Assembly: GCA_022866645.1 (NCBI GenBank)
Contig: JALHUQ010000226.1
Span: 1 to 7,195, forward strand
DNA: 7,195 bases
Reading direction: 5' to 3'
Source: Woeseiaceae bacterium
GTDB taxonomy: Bacteria; Pseudomonadota; Gammaproteobacteria; Steroidobacterales; Woeseiaceae
The position numbers and the translations under genes are program-made. The notes under the pieces are model-generated. The model saw only the letters and a list, made by a program, of their open reading frames with translations. It searched no databases and was not told where the DNA came from. Numbering within the stretch: position 1 is the first letter of the stretch; each line of letters begins with the position of its first letter. Below are positions 1-6,195 of this stretch, in pieces.

Positions 1-826
1 GTATGCCATCGGTCTTTTTGGCTCTCTTGATGTTAGTACCTGTAGACCACACTATCGGATCGAATCGACTCAGCTGCAGTTCCTCTCCTTCCACCGGAAC
101 CGAAATCATGACATTTTCCAGTTCAACCGGTCCGATCGTCATGGAGGGCAAGCTGAACGTCTGGATTCCAGCAGCAACATCATTTACGCCAGTTGTCGTG
201 CCCTCGATCGTAGGGTATTTATCTAGCCAGCCATTACGTTCTGCTATCGATCGTCTCAGGAGGATGGGGCCGTTGTTACCTGTATCCAGCATCAGCCACC
301 CCTTGTATTCGCCATTCAGATTGACCCTGACCTGCGGGTGCCCGACGCCGCCCGCGCGCATCATCTTGACATTAGAGAATTTTCTTAGATCAAGCGAATC
401 ACGATTTATGATTCGCATCCGCCTGTTCGGGTAATCGATTTGCACGATAAATAAATCAAAGAACGGAAGGCCAAGGACAAAGTCAACGTCATCCGCCTTT
501 ATAGGCAAAAGCTGGTTCATGGTGAATTCGACGCCGAAGATTCCCAGACTGACACCGTTAATCATGCTGGTGTCGCGATCTTCCTTGATGCCGCGGACGG
601 TGACGCGCCGACCTCGTGCATATGTGCCCTCGTGTGATGCAAGAAACTTCTCAGAAATGCCATGGCCGCTCGAACCAGTATCCAGCAAAGCGCTCGCCGG
701 CTGGCCGTCTAACATCACCGGAAGAATGACTTGACCGTTGTTGATCTCTACTGGAACCCAGTTAGACACGTCAGCGGACGCTGGCGAATACAAGCACAGC
801 ACCAGCACTAGCGTAATTGCTCTCAT
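1..826 (-). CDS. Exported retropepsin-like aspartic protease (partial, C-terminus beyond left edge)
   Basis: The minus-strand frame runs from ATG at 826 to the window edge with no stop (275 codons seen). A GGAG ribosome site lies about 8 nt upstream of the ATG. Residues 1-18 form a signal peptide with a hydrophobic core and an SPASA cleavage site before DV, so the enzyme should act in the periplasm or outside. The first lobe has LLDTGSSG (catalytic Asp49) and the hydrophobic-hydrophobic-Gly motif VLGLPFF at 117-123, the usual pairing in retropepsin-like folds. A second motif, LMLDTGNNG (Asp181), opens a second lobe, followed by IGPVELENV near 231-239, typical of beta strands in this family. 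Retroviral proteases supply one D-T-G per monomer; here both sit in one chain, as in bacterial tandem Asp_protease_2 proteins. Substrate is unknown. The second lobe's closing Gly motif would lie past the edge. Family call is firm; physiological role is not. Confidence 0.9.
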   Translation of the reverse strand, partial: MRAITLVLVLCLYSPASADVSNWVPVEINNGQVILPVMLDGQPASALLDTGSSGHGISEKFLASHEGTYARGRRVTVRGIKEDRDTSMINGVSLGIFGVEFTMNQLLPIKADDVDFVLGLPFFDLFIVQIDYPNRRMRIINRDSLDLRKFSNVKMMRAGGVGHPQVRVNLNGEYKGWLMLDTGNNGPILLRRSIAERNGWLDKYPTIEGTTTGVNDVAAGIQTFSLPSMTIGPVELENVMISVPVEGEELQLSRFDPIVWSTGTNIKRAKKTDGI

Positions 827-881
827 TAGTGTTCTCCAGTTTGCATGCTGAGCAATTGTCACGGTAACGATGGTACGTCCA

Positions 882-1001
882 TCACATAAGATTAGACAAC
901 TTGATATACGCCAGCTCTGGTGGCACGAAAAACCACACGACGAGCAGCGCCACGATGCCAAGAAATGCAATTGGCCAATTTTCTTATCGCCATTCGTGCA
1001 T
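882..1001 (-). pseudogene. Small single-pass membrane protein frame broken by an in-frame TAA
   Basis: On the minus strand an ATG at 1001 follows an AGGAAAC ribosome-like site, reads MHEWR, meets TAA (984-986), then continues in the same frame as ENWPIAFLGIVALLVVW and onward to FFVPPELAYIKLSNLM and TGA at 882-884. The part after the stop is a convincing transmembrane helix followed by a short polar tail, which random sequence seldom gives. One base change (CAA or AAA to TAA) would explain the break, and the repaired protein would be 39 residues. It ends 55 bp upstream of the aspartic protease start, in the same direction, so the two may once have been co-transcribed. No family is recognised. 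Alternatively the frame is chance, since a 33-codon run is short. Confidence 0.35.
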
Positions 1002-1052
1002 TGTTTCCTGGAAATCAGGGCGGCCCGATATGACCCAAACGCGCCTCTTACC

Positions 1053-1106
1053 AATGTCCGCTTCTGGCCGATTGGAGCCCGTCGCGCTTTCCCTAAAGCA
1101 GACATT
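1053..1106. repeat. Imperfect inverted repeat (AATGTCCGCTT / AAGCAGACATT)
   Basis: AATGTCCGCTT at 1053-1063 pairs with AAGCAGACATT at 1096-1106, 10 of 11 positions, enclosing 32 nt. The 3' arm with its flank, AAAGCAGACATTCGA (1095-1109), matches AAAGCGGAAGTTCGA at 6961-6975 in 12 of 15 positions, so a related element occurs near the other end of the window. It looks like a dispersed intergenic repeat of REP or miniature-element type; no mobility protein is present. Confidence 0.5.
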
Positions 1107-1154
1107 CGAACGGCAAGTCTTGGAAAAAGCAGCCGCACGGATTGAATGCGAGGA

Positions 1155-1174
1155 AAGGGTCAGAAGTTGCCGCT
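1155..1174 (+). repeat. GGGTCAG-type dispersed repeat, copy 1
   Basis: AAGGGTCAGAAGTTGCCGCT matches 5328-5347 in 17 of 20 positions. Both copies lie in gene-free DNA beside damaged genes. Function and family are not recognised. Confidence 0.4.
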
Positions 1175-1296
1175 CGCCCTTCTCCCCTCAGTCTTAGGCA
1201 TTTGCCAAATAGCTGGCGTGCTTACCACCCTTCCCAACATTTTGACACGACGTTGCATATCCCGAAGTTGGGCACATCAACCGTGAATCACAAGAC

Positions 1297-1428
1297 AGCT
1301 TCTCGGGAAGCCTGTACCTGATGACATTTACCGGTGCTCGATGGCTGGGTGCAGTTACGCCGGTCGGCGGGCTTTGTTTTATCTTCGGCTGGATAACGCT
1401 AGCTATGACTGCGTTGCGGGGTAGCTAG
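1297..1428 (+). pseudogene. DUF423 family membrane protein, C-terminal remnant
   Basis: The plus-strand frame reads SFSGSLYLMTFTG, then ARWLGAVTPVGGL, then CFIFGWITLAMTALRGS and TAG at 1426-1428. FSGSLY, a TPxGG turn and a closing helix starting near GW are the hallmarks of the C-terminal third of DUF423 membrane proteins (about 120-130 residues, related to E. coli YgdD). The N-terminal part, including the family's GAFGAHG-like segment, is not found in any upstream frame: the reading frame is open only back to 1246, and those 17 codons (through residues such as HINRESQD) do not look like the hydrophobic helix expected before FSGSLY. There is no start codon or ribosome site for the fragment. 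I read it as a truncated gene whose 5' part was lost to deletion or insertion near 1297. It points toward the acylase gene's 3' end. Confidence 0.6.
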
Positions 1429-1501
1429 TTGTTGCGAAGCTAATTTTCACGGCTTATCCCAGCTTTTGACACAAAGCTCAGCACGCCGCAATCGACCTGA
1501 G

Positions 1502-3424
1502 TCAAGGCACCACGGGCAACACCACTGCACTCGCTGTGGCACCACCGTACCAGATGCTTTGTGTCGCTTTTTGGTAGTCGCCCGGTCTTGCGTACATGAT
1601 GTTGTCGACGTAAGTCTGTGGATTGCGATCGTAAAGCGGGAAAAGGCTCGACTGAACTTGCACCATGATGCGGTGACCCGGCAGAAACACGTGGTCTACG
1701 TTCGGCAGCGTCCAGCGATAGTGCTCCACGTTGCCCGGCTCAAGCGGAGCTGGTTTGGCAAAACTTTTCAAATAGCGGCCGCGAAAGATCTCGATGCCGA
1801 TCGGAATCTCATCGCCCGCCATCCCAGGCTTCGAGCCCTGTGTCGCAGCTTCCGGAACGTCGTTGGGATAAATGTCGATCAATTTCACCACCCAGTCGCT
1901 GTCGGTGCCGTTGGTTGCCGCAAATAGCTCCACCTCGGGCGCGCCCATGATATGAACCGCTTTTTCCAGCGGTGCAGATTTCCAGGATGCAACGTCCGGA
2001 CGGTCTGTCACAAATCGTTGGTCGTGCACGAGCCACGGCTTCCACTGCGTCGAATCGTTCATGTCAATCGGACGCGGGATGAACGGCACCGGGTGTGCGG
2101 GATCGCTGACGTAATCATAATTCTCCGCTGCGGCCGGACGCTCGAAAGTGGCCACACCATTCGCTGCCAGGTAGATCGGCTTCGCGGTGCCCATAGGCCA
2201 ACGCGGCGAGACCTCCCACTTGTTGATGCCGGTCGCATACGTGAGCACGGGCGGCGTGTGCGGATCGGGGCCGCCTTTTAGCCAATGATCGAAAAACGGC
2301 TTCACGTATTCCACGCGCCACTCCCGCGCCGTGTCGCCAGTGAATGTCAGCGCTCCCAGCTCGTAGCCGTAGTGATTGGCGCCGGAGTGGCGCCACGGGC
2401 CGATGACCAGCGAGACCATGTCATTGTTTTCGTCCTTGGGCTCCATCGCACGATAGACAGCCGGTCCACCGTAACTGTCCTCCTGATCCCACTGGCCGAC
2501 CTCGATCATCGTCGGCACCTTGAGCGGTTCGGCTGCGAGCCATTTGTCTGCCGCCTGCAGCGACCAGAATTCCGTATAGGCCGGATTCTCGAGAAATTTT
2601 CGGACCCCCGGATAGTGCTCGATACGCAGCATCTTCGCGAAATCAGCGACCGACCCGGCTTCCAGATAGCGGCTGTAGTCGTCCATCACACCGAGCGCGA
2701 ACTCGCCGCCACCGTCGGCCTTGTTGGTCGCCTGGCCAACCGCGTAATCGAGTGAACTCACTCGAAAAGCCCCGTTATGGAACCAATCGTCGCCCATCCA
2801 GCCGTCCACCATCGGGCTTTGTGGAACGGCTGCTTTGAGCGCCGGGTGAGGATGGATCTCCGCCATAAGTGCGGTAAAGCCTAGATACGAAGAGCCGATG
2901 ATCCCGACATTGCCGTTCGACTCCGGCGTATTCTTCACCAGCCAGTCGATCGTGTCGTAGGCATCTGTCGATTCGTCGATGCCGGTGTCATTCAATGGCC
3001 CGATCTGCGGCCGGTTCATCACGTACTCACCGTCGGAACGATGCAGGCCGCGAATATCCTGGTAGACACGGATGTACCCGTCTTCGGCAAACTCGGCGTC
3101 CATCACATCCAGTATGTCGACGATGCGCTGACTCGCAACGCGATGCGTCGATTTATATACATCGTAAGGGCTGCGCGACAACAGGATCGGCGCGTTGCTC
3201 GTTCCCTTCTTCATGACGACGACGGTGTAGAGCTTGACGCCGTCGCGCATCGGCACCATCGTTTCGCGGCGGATGAAATCGGCCGACGGAAGTACCTGTT
3301 CGTACGCGTCCACGACATCCGGCGTCATAGGCGTGACGCGCGGGGACTCCTGCGCGAGCGTATTGGTCGCGGTTAGAACGAGCCCGGAGGCAAGCAGCGA
3401 AACAAAACGAGTAAGGTATTTCAC
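1502..3424 (-). CDS. Secreted CocE/S15 family acylase or esterase (alpha-amino acid ester hydrolase-like)
   Basis: This is a 640-residue alpha/beta-hydrolase of the X-Pro dipeptidyl-peptidase (S15)/CocE family, a full-length size for the group. Residues 1-24 form a signal peptide ending NTLA before QE, predicting export to the periplasm. The nucleophile motif is GSSYLG (Ser179); the adjacent Tyr180 matches the oxyanion-hole Tyr of alpha-amino acid ester hydrolases. WDQED (312-316) supplies the acid, probably Asp313, and GPWRHSG supplies His346; the Ser-Asp-His spacing (134 and 33 residues) fits that subgroup. GDDWFHNGAF (211-220) is also typical of it. After about residue 390 comes the beta-rich jelly-roll C-terminal domain (MGAPEVEL, LPGHRIMVQVQSS). 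Such enzymes cleave or transfer acyl groups of amino-acid esters, beta-lactam side chains or peptides; the real substrate is unknown. The start is GTG, in frame with the signal peptide; no clear Shine-Dalgarno precedes it. It stands alone, divergent from the TPR gene. Confidence 0.93.
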   Translation of the reverse strand: MKYLTRFVSLLASGLVLTATNTLAQESPRVTPMTPDVVDAYEQVLPSADFIRRETMVPMRDGVKLYTVVVMKKGTSNAPILLSRSPYDVYKSTHRVASQRIVDILDVMDAEFAEDGYIRVYQDIRGLHRSDGEYVMNRPQIGPLNDTGIDESTDAYDTIDWLVKNTPESNGNVGIIGSSYLGFTALMAEIHPHPALKAAVPQSPMVDGWMGDDWFHNGAFRVSSLDYAVGQATNKADGGGEFALGVMDDYSRYLEAGSVADFAKMLRIEHYPGVRKFLENPAYTEFWSLQAADKWLAAEPLKVPTMIEVGQWDQEDSYGGPAVYRAMEPKDENNDMVSLVIGPWRHSGANHYGYELGALTFTGDTAREWRVEYVKPFFDHWLKGGPDPHTPPVLTYATGINKWEVSPRWPMGTAKPIYLAANGVATFERPAAAENYDYVSDPAHPVPFIPRPIDMNDSTQWKPWLVHDQRFVTDRPDVASWKSAPLEKAVHIMGAPEVELFAATNGTDSDWVVKLIDIYPNDVPEAATQGSKPGMAGDEIPIGIEIFRGRYLKSFAKPAPLEPGNVEHYRWTLPNVDHVFLPGHRIMVQVQSSLFPLYDRNPQTYVDNIMYARPGDYQKATQSIWYGGATASAVVLPVVP

Positions 3425-3462
3425 GACAACAGAGCATACGGGCAGCAGGACGGATGGGCAAT

Positions 3463-3474
3463 ATCGGAGCCGAT
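3463..3474. repeat. Short inverted repeat ATCGG-AG-CCGAT
   Basis: ATCGG (3463-3467) and CCGAT (3470-3474) form a perfect 5-bp inverted repeat with a 2-nt spacer, about 40 bp upstream of the acylase GTG. It could be a half-site pair for a dimeric regulator in the minus-gene leader; chance occurrence is possible. Confidence 0.3.
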
Positions 3475-3477
3475 CCG

Positions 3478-3489
3478 CTACACGTGTAG
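3478..3489. promoter_or_regulatory. Perfect 12-bp palindrome, candidate operator
   Basis: CTACACGTGTAG is a perfect palindrome located 53 bp upstream of the acylase start and 114 bp upstream of the TPR gene start. A 12-bp perfect palindrome in a divergent promoter is a plausible binding site for a dimeric repressor or activator. No regulator gene is in the window and no second copy was noticed. Confidence 0.4.
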
Positions 3490-3522
3490 TCTCAACAAGT
3501 CTATGATTTCAATGAACACCGG

Positions 3523-3552
3523 AGTACTTACGGGTACTATCTCTTGGTACCC
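3523..3552. promoter_or_regulatory. Overlapping GTAC inverted repeats
   Basis: AGTAC (3523-3527) pairs with GTACT (3534-3538), and GGGTAC (3532-3537) pairs with GTACCC (3547-3552) across a 9-nt loop. The middle arm is shared, so two alternative hairpins or three spaced half-sites are possible. They overlap the best -10 candidate for the plus gene (3535-3540), which would suit an operator or a leader structure. Confidence 0.35.
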
Positions 3553-3603
3553 AGGCCACTGAGCCGGTAGTCTCTGAAGTAACTGCATTAGGGAAACCAG
3601 CAC

Positions 3604-5265
3604 TTGTCATTCTTCGAAGAGCTCAAACGACGCCACGTGTTTCGCGTAGCGATTGCCTACATTGTGGTGGCCTGGCTCATATTGCAGGTAGCCGATGTCC
3701 TTCTGGACAAGATCGGCGTGCCGGACTGGACCTTCAAGGTGATCATGGTGTTTCTTGCTATCGGTTTTCCCGTTGCCGTACTGCTCGCATGGGCATACGA
3801 CTTGACGCCACAAGGCTTTCAGCGAACTGGGGGTGTCGATGCGGGGTCGACCACATCGATCGAAGGCCGTAATTGGCCGAGCAAGACTGCTAGCGAGCCT
3901 GCCAAAGCTTCCGTGGCCGTACTGCCCTTCGTCAACATGAGTGGCAATCCCGAGAACGAGTATTTCTCGGATGGTCTTACTGAGGAATTGCTCAACGTGC
4001 TCGCGAAAGTCAACGGGCTTAAAGTCGCTGCGCGTACATCCTCCTTTCATTTCAAGGGTCACACCGGTGACATAAACGAAATCGCCGGCAGACTGGGGGT
4101 AGCGTCAGTACTCGAGGGCAGCGTAAGACAGTCCGGTACACGCATACGCATTACCGCACAGCTCATTAGCGCCAGCGACGGTTACCACCTGTGGTCAGAG
4201 ACCTTCGACCGCGAGTTGGACGATATTTTTAAAGTGCAGGACGAGATTTCCGGCGCCGTTGTCAAAGCGCTCAAGGGCAAGCTCCTGAGCGAGGAGGCAT
4301 CCGGCCGACACGTCGGTGGCACAAATAATCCCGAGGCATTTAATGCCTATCTGCAGGGTATGCACTACCTGAATCGCGGCTCTGACAAAGAAGCCCTGCT
4401 AAGTGCCGTTGCCGCATACCGACAGGCCATTGATATCGATCCAAACTATGCACAAGCGCATGCCGGTTTGGCGACAGCACTGGAGAACCTTGCAACCAAT
4501 AATTTCGCGGATCTTGATCAGGTGGTGAACAAGGCGGAAGCGGCCGCCCTCAAGTCCATCGAATTAGCGCCGACCCTGGCCGATGGCTATAAGGTGCTGG
4601 CCAAAATCCACTCCAGTTATCGTTTGGACAGGACAACGGCCAAGCGGAAGATCGAGAAGGCGATGGAACTCGATCCGGGAAATGTTGGTGTGCTTATCGA
4701 GTGTTCGAGAATACACGCACTCGCCAACAACGTTGAGGATGCTCTAACTGCAGCGCAGACGGCACAGGAGCTCGATCCGGTGTCGACCGCTGCTGCGCAG
4801 ATTCTTGGCAACGCTTACTACTTGGCGCGACGCTACGACGAGGCCATCCTAGCCTTCCAGCACGCGCTCGAACTCGATCCACACTACCCGAGACCGCATT
4901 ACGGTATTGCGATATGCATGTATTTGAGCGGCGATGTCGAGAATGCAGCTCGGATGGTGGCACAAGAGCCACTCGAATGGATGCGCTTGTCGGGCCTGGC
5001 CATCCTGCAGCGCAAACTCGGGCTTGACGATGCGGCCGAGGAAGCGATGGCGGCACTCATTGAGAGTTACCGTGACAACGGTCTCTATCAGCAGGCCCAG
5101 GTGCACGGCCAGTGGGGCGATATCGATACTGCTGTCGAGGTGCTCTACAAAGCGCGTGACTTGAGTGACCCCGGTGTTAGTCAGATCGTCGTGGATCCGC
5201 TAATCGACCCCTTACGCCAAAACCCCAAATTCGCTGCGTTGCTTGCGGAGATTAGTGATAGCTAA
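3604..5265 (+). CDS. Membrane-anchored TolB-like/TPR repeat protein
   Basis: The 553-residue product starts on TTG; a TAG lies 12 nt upstream in frame, AGGGA precedes by 9 nt, and MSFFEELKRRHVFRVAIAY is the usual N-terminus of this family, so the start is secure. Two helices (about 13-32 and 45-65) anchor it in the inner membrane, joined by a segment ending in VPDW. Residues 101-230 form the TolB-like (FlgO-type) domain: SVAVLPFVNMSG, FSDGLTEELLNVLAKV, VAARTSSFHFKG, VLEGSVRQSG, GYHLWSETFDRELDDIF, VQDEI. From about 242 to 455 tetratricopeptide repeats follow (for example AYRQAIDIDPNYAQAHAGLA, AILAFQHALELDPHYPRPHY). The end (VDPLIDPLRQNPKFAALL) is the common family terminus. Relatives often carry an N-terminal DNA-binding or adenylate cyclase domain; neither is present here. 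Function is unproven: probably a scaffold or sensor binding protein partners, possibly a glycan. Confidence 0.92.
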   Translation: MSFFEELKRRHVFRVAIAYIVVAWLILQVADVLLDKIGVPDWTFKVIMVFLAIGFPVAVLLAWAYDLTPQGFQRTGGVDAGSTTSIEGRNWPSKTASEPAKASVAVLPFVNMSGNPENEYFSDGLTEELLNVLAKVNGLKVAARTSSFHFKGHTGDINEIAGRLGVASVLEGSVRQSGTRIRITAQLISASDGYHLWSETFDRELDDIFKVQDEISGAVVKALKGKLLSEEASGRHVGGTNNPEAFNAYLQGMHYLNRGSDKEALLSAVAAYRQAIDIDPNYAQAHAGLATALENLATNNFADLDQVVNKAEAAALKSIELAPTLADGYKVLAKIHSSYRLDRTTAKRKIEKAMELDPGNVGVLIECSRIHALANNVEDALTAAQTAQELDPVSTAAAQILGNAYYLARRYDEAILAFQHALELDPHYPRPHYGIAICMYLSGDVENAARMVAQEPLEWMRLSGLAILQRKLGLDDAAEEAMAALIESYRDNGLYQQAQVHGQWGDIDTAVEVLYKARDLSDPGVSQIVVDPLIDPLRQNPKFAALLAEISDS

Positions 5266-5361
5266 GCGAACTTAGTTGTGTCGAATTCGGACACTGCGTA
5301 GCAAACCAACAATCCCTGGCGGAGAGTAAGGGTCAGGACTTGCCGTTGGAGACTGGGGTCA
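5266..5361. other. Convergent intergenic gap
   Basis: The TPR gene and the broken membrane gene end facing each other across 96 bp. A weak stem GTGTC (5278-5282)/GACAC (5290-5294) around GAATTCG lacks a following T-run, so I do not call a terminator. The rest holds the second GGGTCAG-type repeat. Confidence 0.4.
5328..5347 (+). repeat. GGGTCAG-type dispersed repeat, copy 2
   Basis: AAGGGTCAGGACTTGCCGTT matches the copy at 1155-1174 in 17 of 20 positions, same orientation, 4.2 kb away. Shorter relatives appear at 5618-5628 (AAGGTCAGAAC region, on the interrupted gene's stop codon) and, inverted, near 6220-6235 (ATTGACCCTGACCTAG). These shorter matches could be chance. Confidence 0.4.
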
Positions 5362-5901
5362 TTACTTCTTGGCATCTTCTGCTAATTCTCGCAATCTACT
5401 GGCAATTTCTGGGCTGTCAGAGAACTCGTCAGCAAGACCATCCATCATTGTCGCCGACTTTTCCAATGTCTCGCCAAGAGAGTCGTGGGCAACCTGCAAC
5501 GACTCGATTTCCGTATCGATCGCCCGTTGTATTCGCCTAGTTTTCACTGACCCTATGTCGTACCGCAACGCTTCAAGACTGAAGTACGCAAAATAGGCTC
5601 CCAGCCCACCGAGGACGTAAGGTCAGAACATTATTGCCAAGACGACTATGCCGCCGCGCCCACCATGTCTTCCTGCTGCGCGTCCTAGCTCTTCGGACGA
5701 CACATTGGCGGATGCGAACGGATCTTGCCAGTCGCCCCACAAGAACAGTGCAGCTGCAACGCAATAAAGACTTGCGACTGCAGTCACTACTAGGCCGACA
5801 GAGACCAACCATTGCTGCTTCAGCTTTTCCGCCAGCATTCCCAAATAGGTGCCAGCAAACATTAAGAGGAACGCTACAGTAATTAGTTTCGCTGAGAACA
5901 T
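5362..5901 (-). pseudogene. Three-helix membrane protein with coiled-coil-like tail, split by in-frame TGA
   Basis: Two minus-strand pieces share one frame: ATG at 5901 to TGA at 5623-5625 (92 residues), then directly on to TAA at 5362 (86 residues). Reading through gives a coherent protein of about 179 codons. It begins MFSAKLITVAFLLMFAG (helix 1), then WLVSVGLVVTAVASLYCVAA (helix 2), a Gly-rich linker, and a third helix GIVVLAIMF-stop-PYVLGGLGAYFAYF. A charged helical tail follows (ESLQVAHDSLGETLEKSA, ending LRELAEDAKK). The stop falls inside helix 3, so the first piece alone lacks a complete helix and the tail. A single change (TGG, CGA or TGC to TGA) or a sequencing error explains it. Other genes here end in TGA (for example at 1502), so a recoded genome is unlikely. 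Ribosome site is modest (AAGG 11 nt before the ATG). No family is recognised. Confidence 0.65.
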
Positions 5902-5940
5902 TCGTGTTCAATACCTTGTGATATGAATGGTCATTTACGG

Positions 5941-6144
5941 TTAATCAGCATTATCGTCCTTTGAAAGGACCTTCTTGTCTTTCTTGACTCTTTTCGCCTC
6001 CGGCGAATCGTCAAACTCCCGCCCCGTCCAAAGCTCAACGTGCTCAACCGTATCTCCCGAGAAGTCGGACTCAACAGTAGACTTGCGCATGCATCCAAGG
6101 CGCGAGACCTTGACCGTTTCAGATGTTCTGGACTTGCCTGACAT
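5941..6144 (-). CDS. Small charged hypothetical protein
   Basis: The ORF starts at ATG 6144 (MSGKSRTSETVKVSRLG) and ends at TAA 5941-5943, giving 67 residues; a TTG at 6165 would add seven, and neither start has a clear ribosome site. It is hydrophilic, without signal peptide or membrane helix. The middle (CMRKSTVESDFSGDTVEH, then VELWTGREFDD) looks like a compact folded or binding element with a single Cys; the tail is a Lys/Asp-rich run (AKRVKKDKKVLSKDDNAD) that is probably disordered. It lies 39 bp upstream of the interrupted membrane gene in the same direction, so the two could be one transcript. I recognise no family. Composition is protein-like, which favours a real gene, but it may be a remnant of a larger one. 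Confidence 0.5.
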   Translation of the reverse strand: MSGKSRTSETVKVSRLGCMRKSTVESDFSGDTVEHVELWTGREFDDSPEAKRVKKDKKVLSKDDNAD

Positions 6145-6195
6145 GCAGTGAGTCTGCTGCCGCAACTCGGAAATTAGAAGTAACTAAGTCGCATT

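Larger units (their letters stand above)
827..1501. other. Gene-poor stretch holding gene remnants and repeats
   Basis: This 675-bp stretch between two minus-strand genes has no intact gene. It holds a small hairpin GATGG-TACGT-CCATC (869-883), a broken small membrane-protein frame (882-1001, minus), an imperfect inverted repeat (1053-1106), a GGGTCAG-type repeat (1155-1174) and a DUF423 C-terminal remnant (1297-1428, plus). Plus-strand open frames across 870-1197 translate into low-complexity, Arg/Ser-rich sequence without family resemblance or ribosome sites and overlap the repeats, so I do not count them as genes. The mixture suggests a site of past insertion and decay. Confidence 0.6.
3425..3603. 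promoter_or_regulatory. Divergent promoter region between acylase and TPR genes
   Basis: This 179-bp gap must contain promoters for both divergent genes. For the plus gene, TACTAT at 3535-3540 is a possible -10 box, with a poor -35 (TGAACA, 3513-3518). For the minus gene, TTGAAA read on the minus strand (near 3506-3511) could be a -35, but no good -10 follows. The region is unusually rich in inverted repeats, listed separately, which suits operator sites. Promoter positions are tentative. Confidence 0.5.

Noticed and set aside
3..734. Plus-strand open frames opposite the aspartic protease
   Set aside because: The minus-strand frame has a signal peptide and two D-T-G motifs; the plus frames are its shadows.
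870..1197. Plus-strand open frames of 91 and 98 codons
   Set aside because: No ribosome site, Arg/Ser-rich junk composition, and they overlap a repeat and the better minus-strand membrane frame.
1461..1478. AGCTTT-TGACAC-AAAGCT hairpin downstream of the acylase stop as a terminator
   Set aside because: Only a 6-bp AT-rich stem with no T-run after it in the direction of transcription.
1466..3506. Many open frames on both strands across the acylase gene
   Set aside because: They are out-of-frame or antisense readings of a GC-rich gene with clear catalytic motifs and none has family features.
5623..5625. Selenocysteine or recoded tryptophan at the TGA
   Set aside because: No convincing downstream stem-loop, position in a membrane helix, and TGA is used as a normal stop elsewhere in the window.
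5573..5911. 112-codon minus-strand frame starting TTG at 5911
   Set aside because: It overlaps the membrane gene in another frame, and its translation lacks the ordered helices seen in the 5901 frame.
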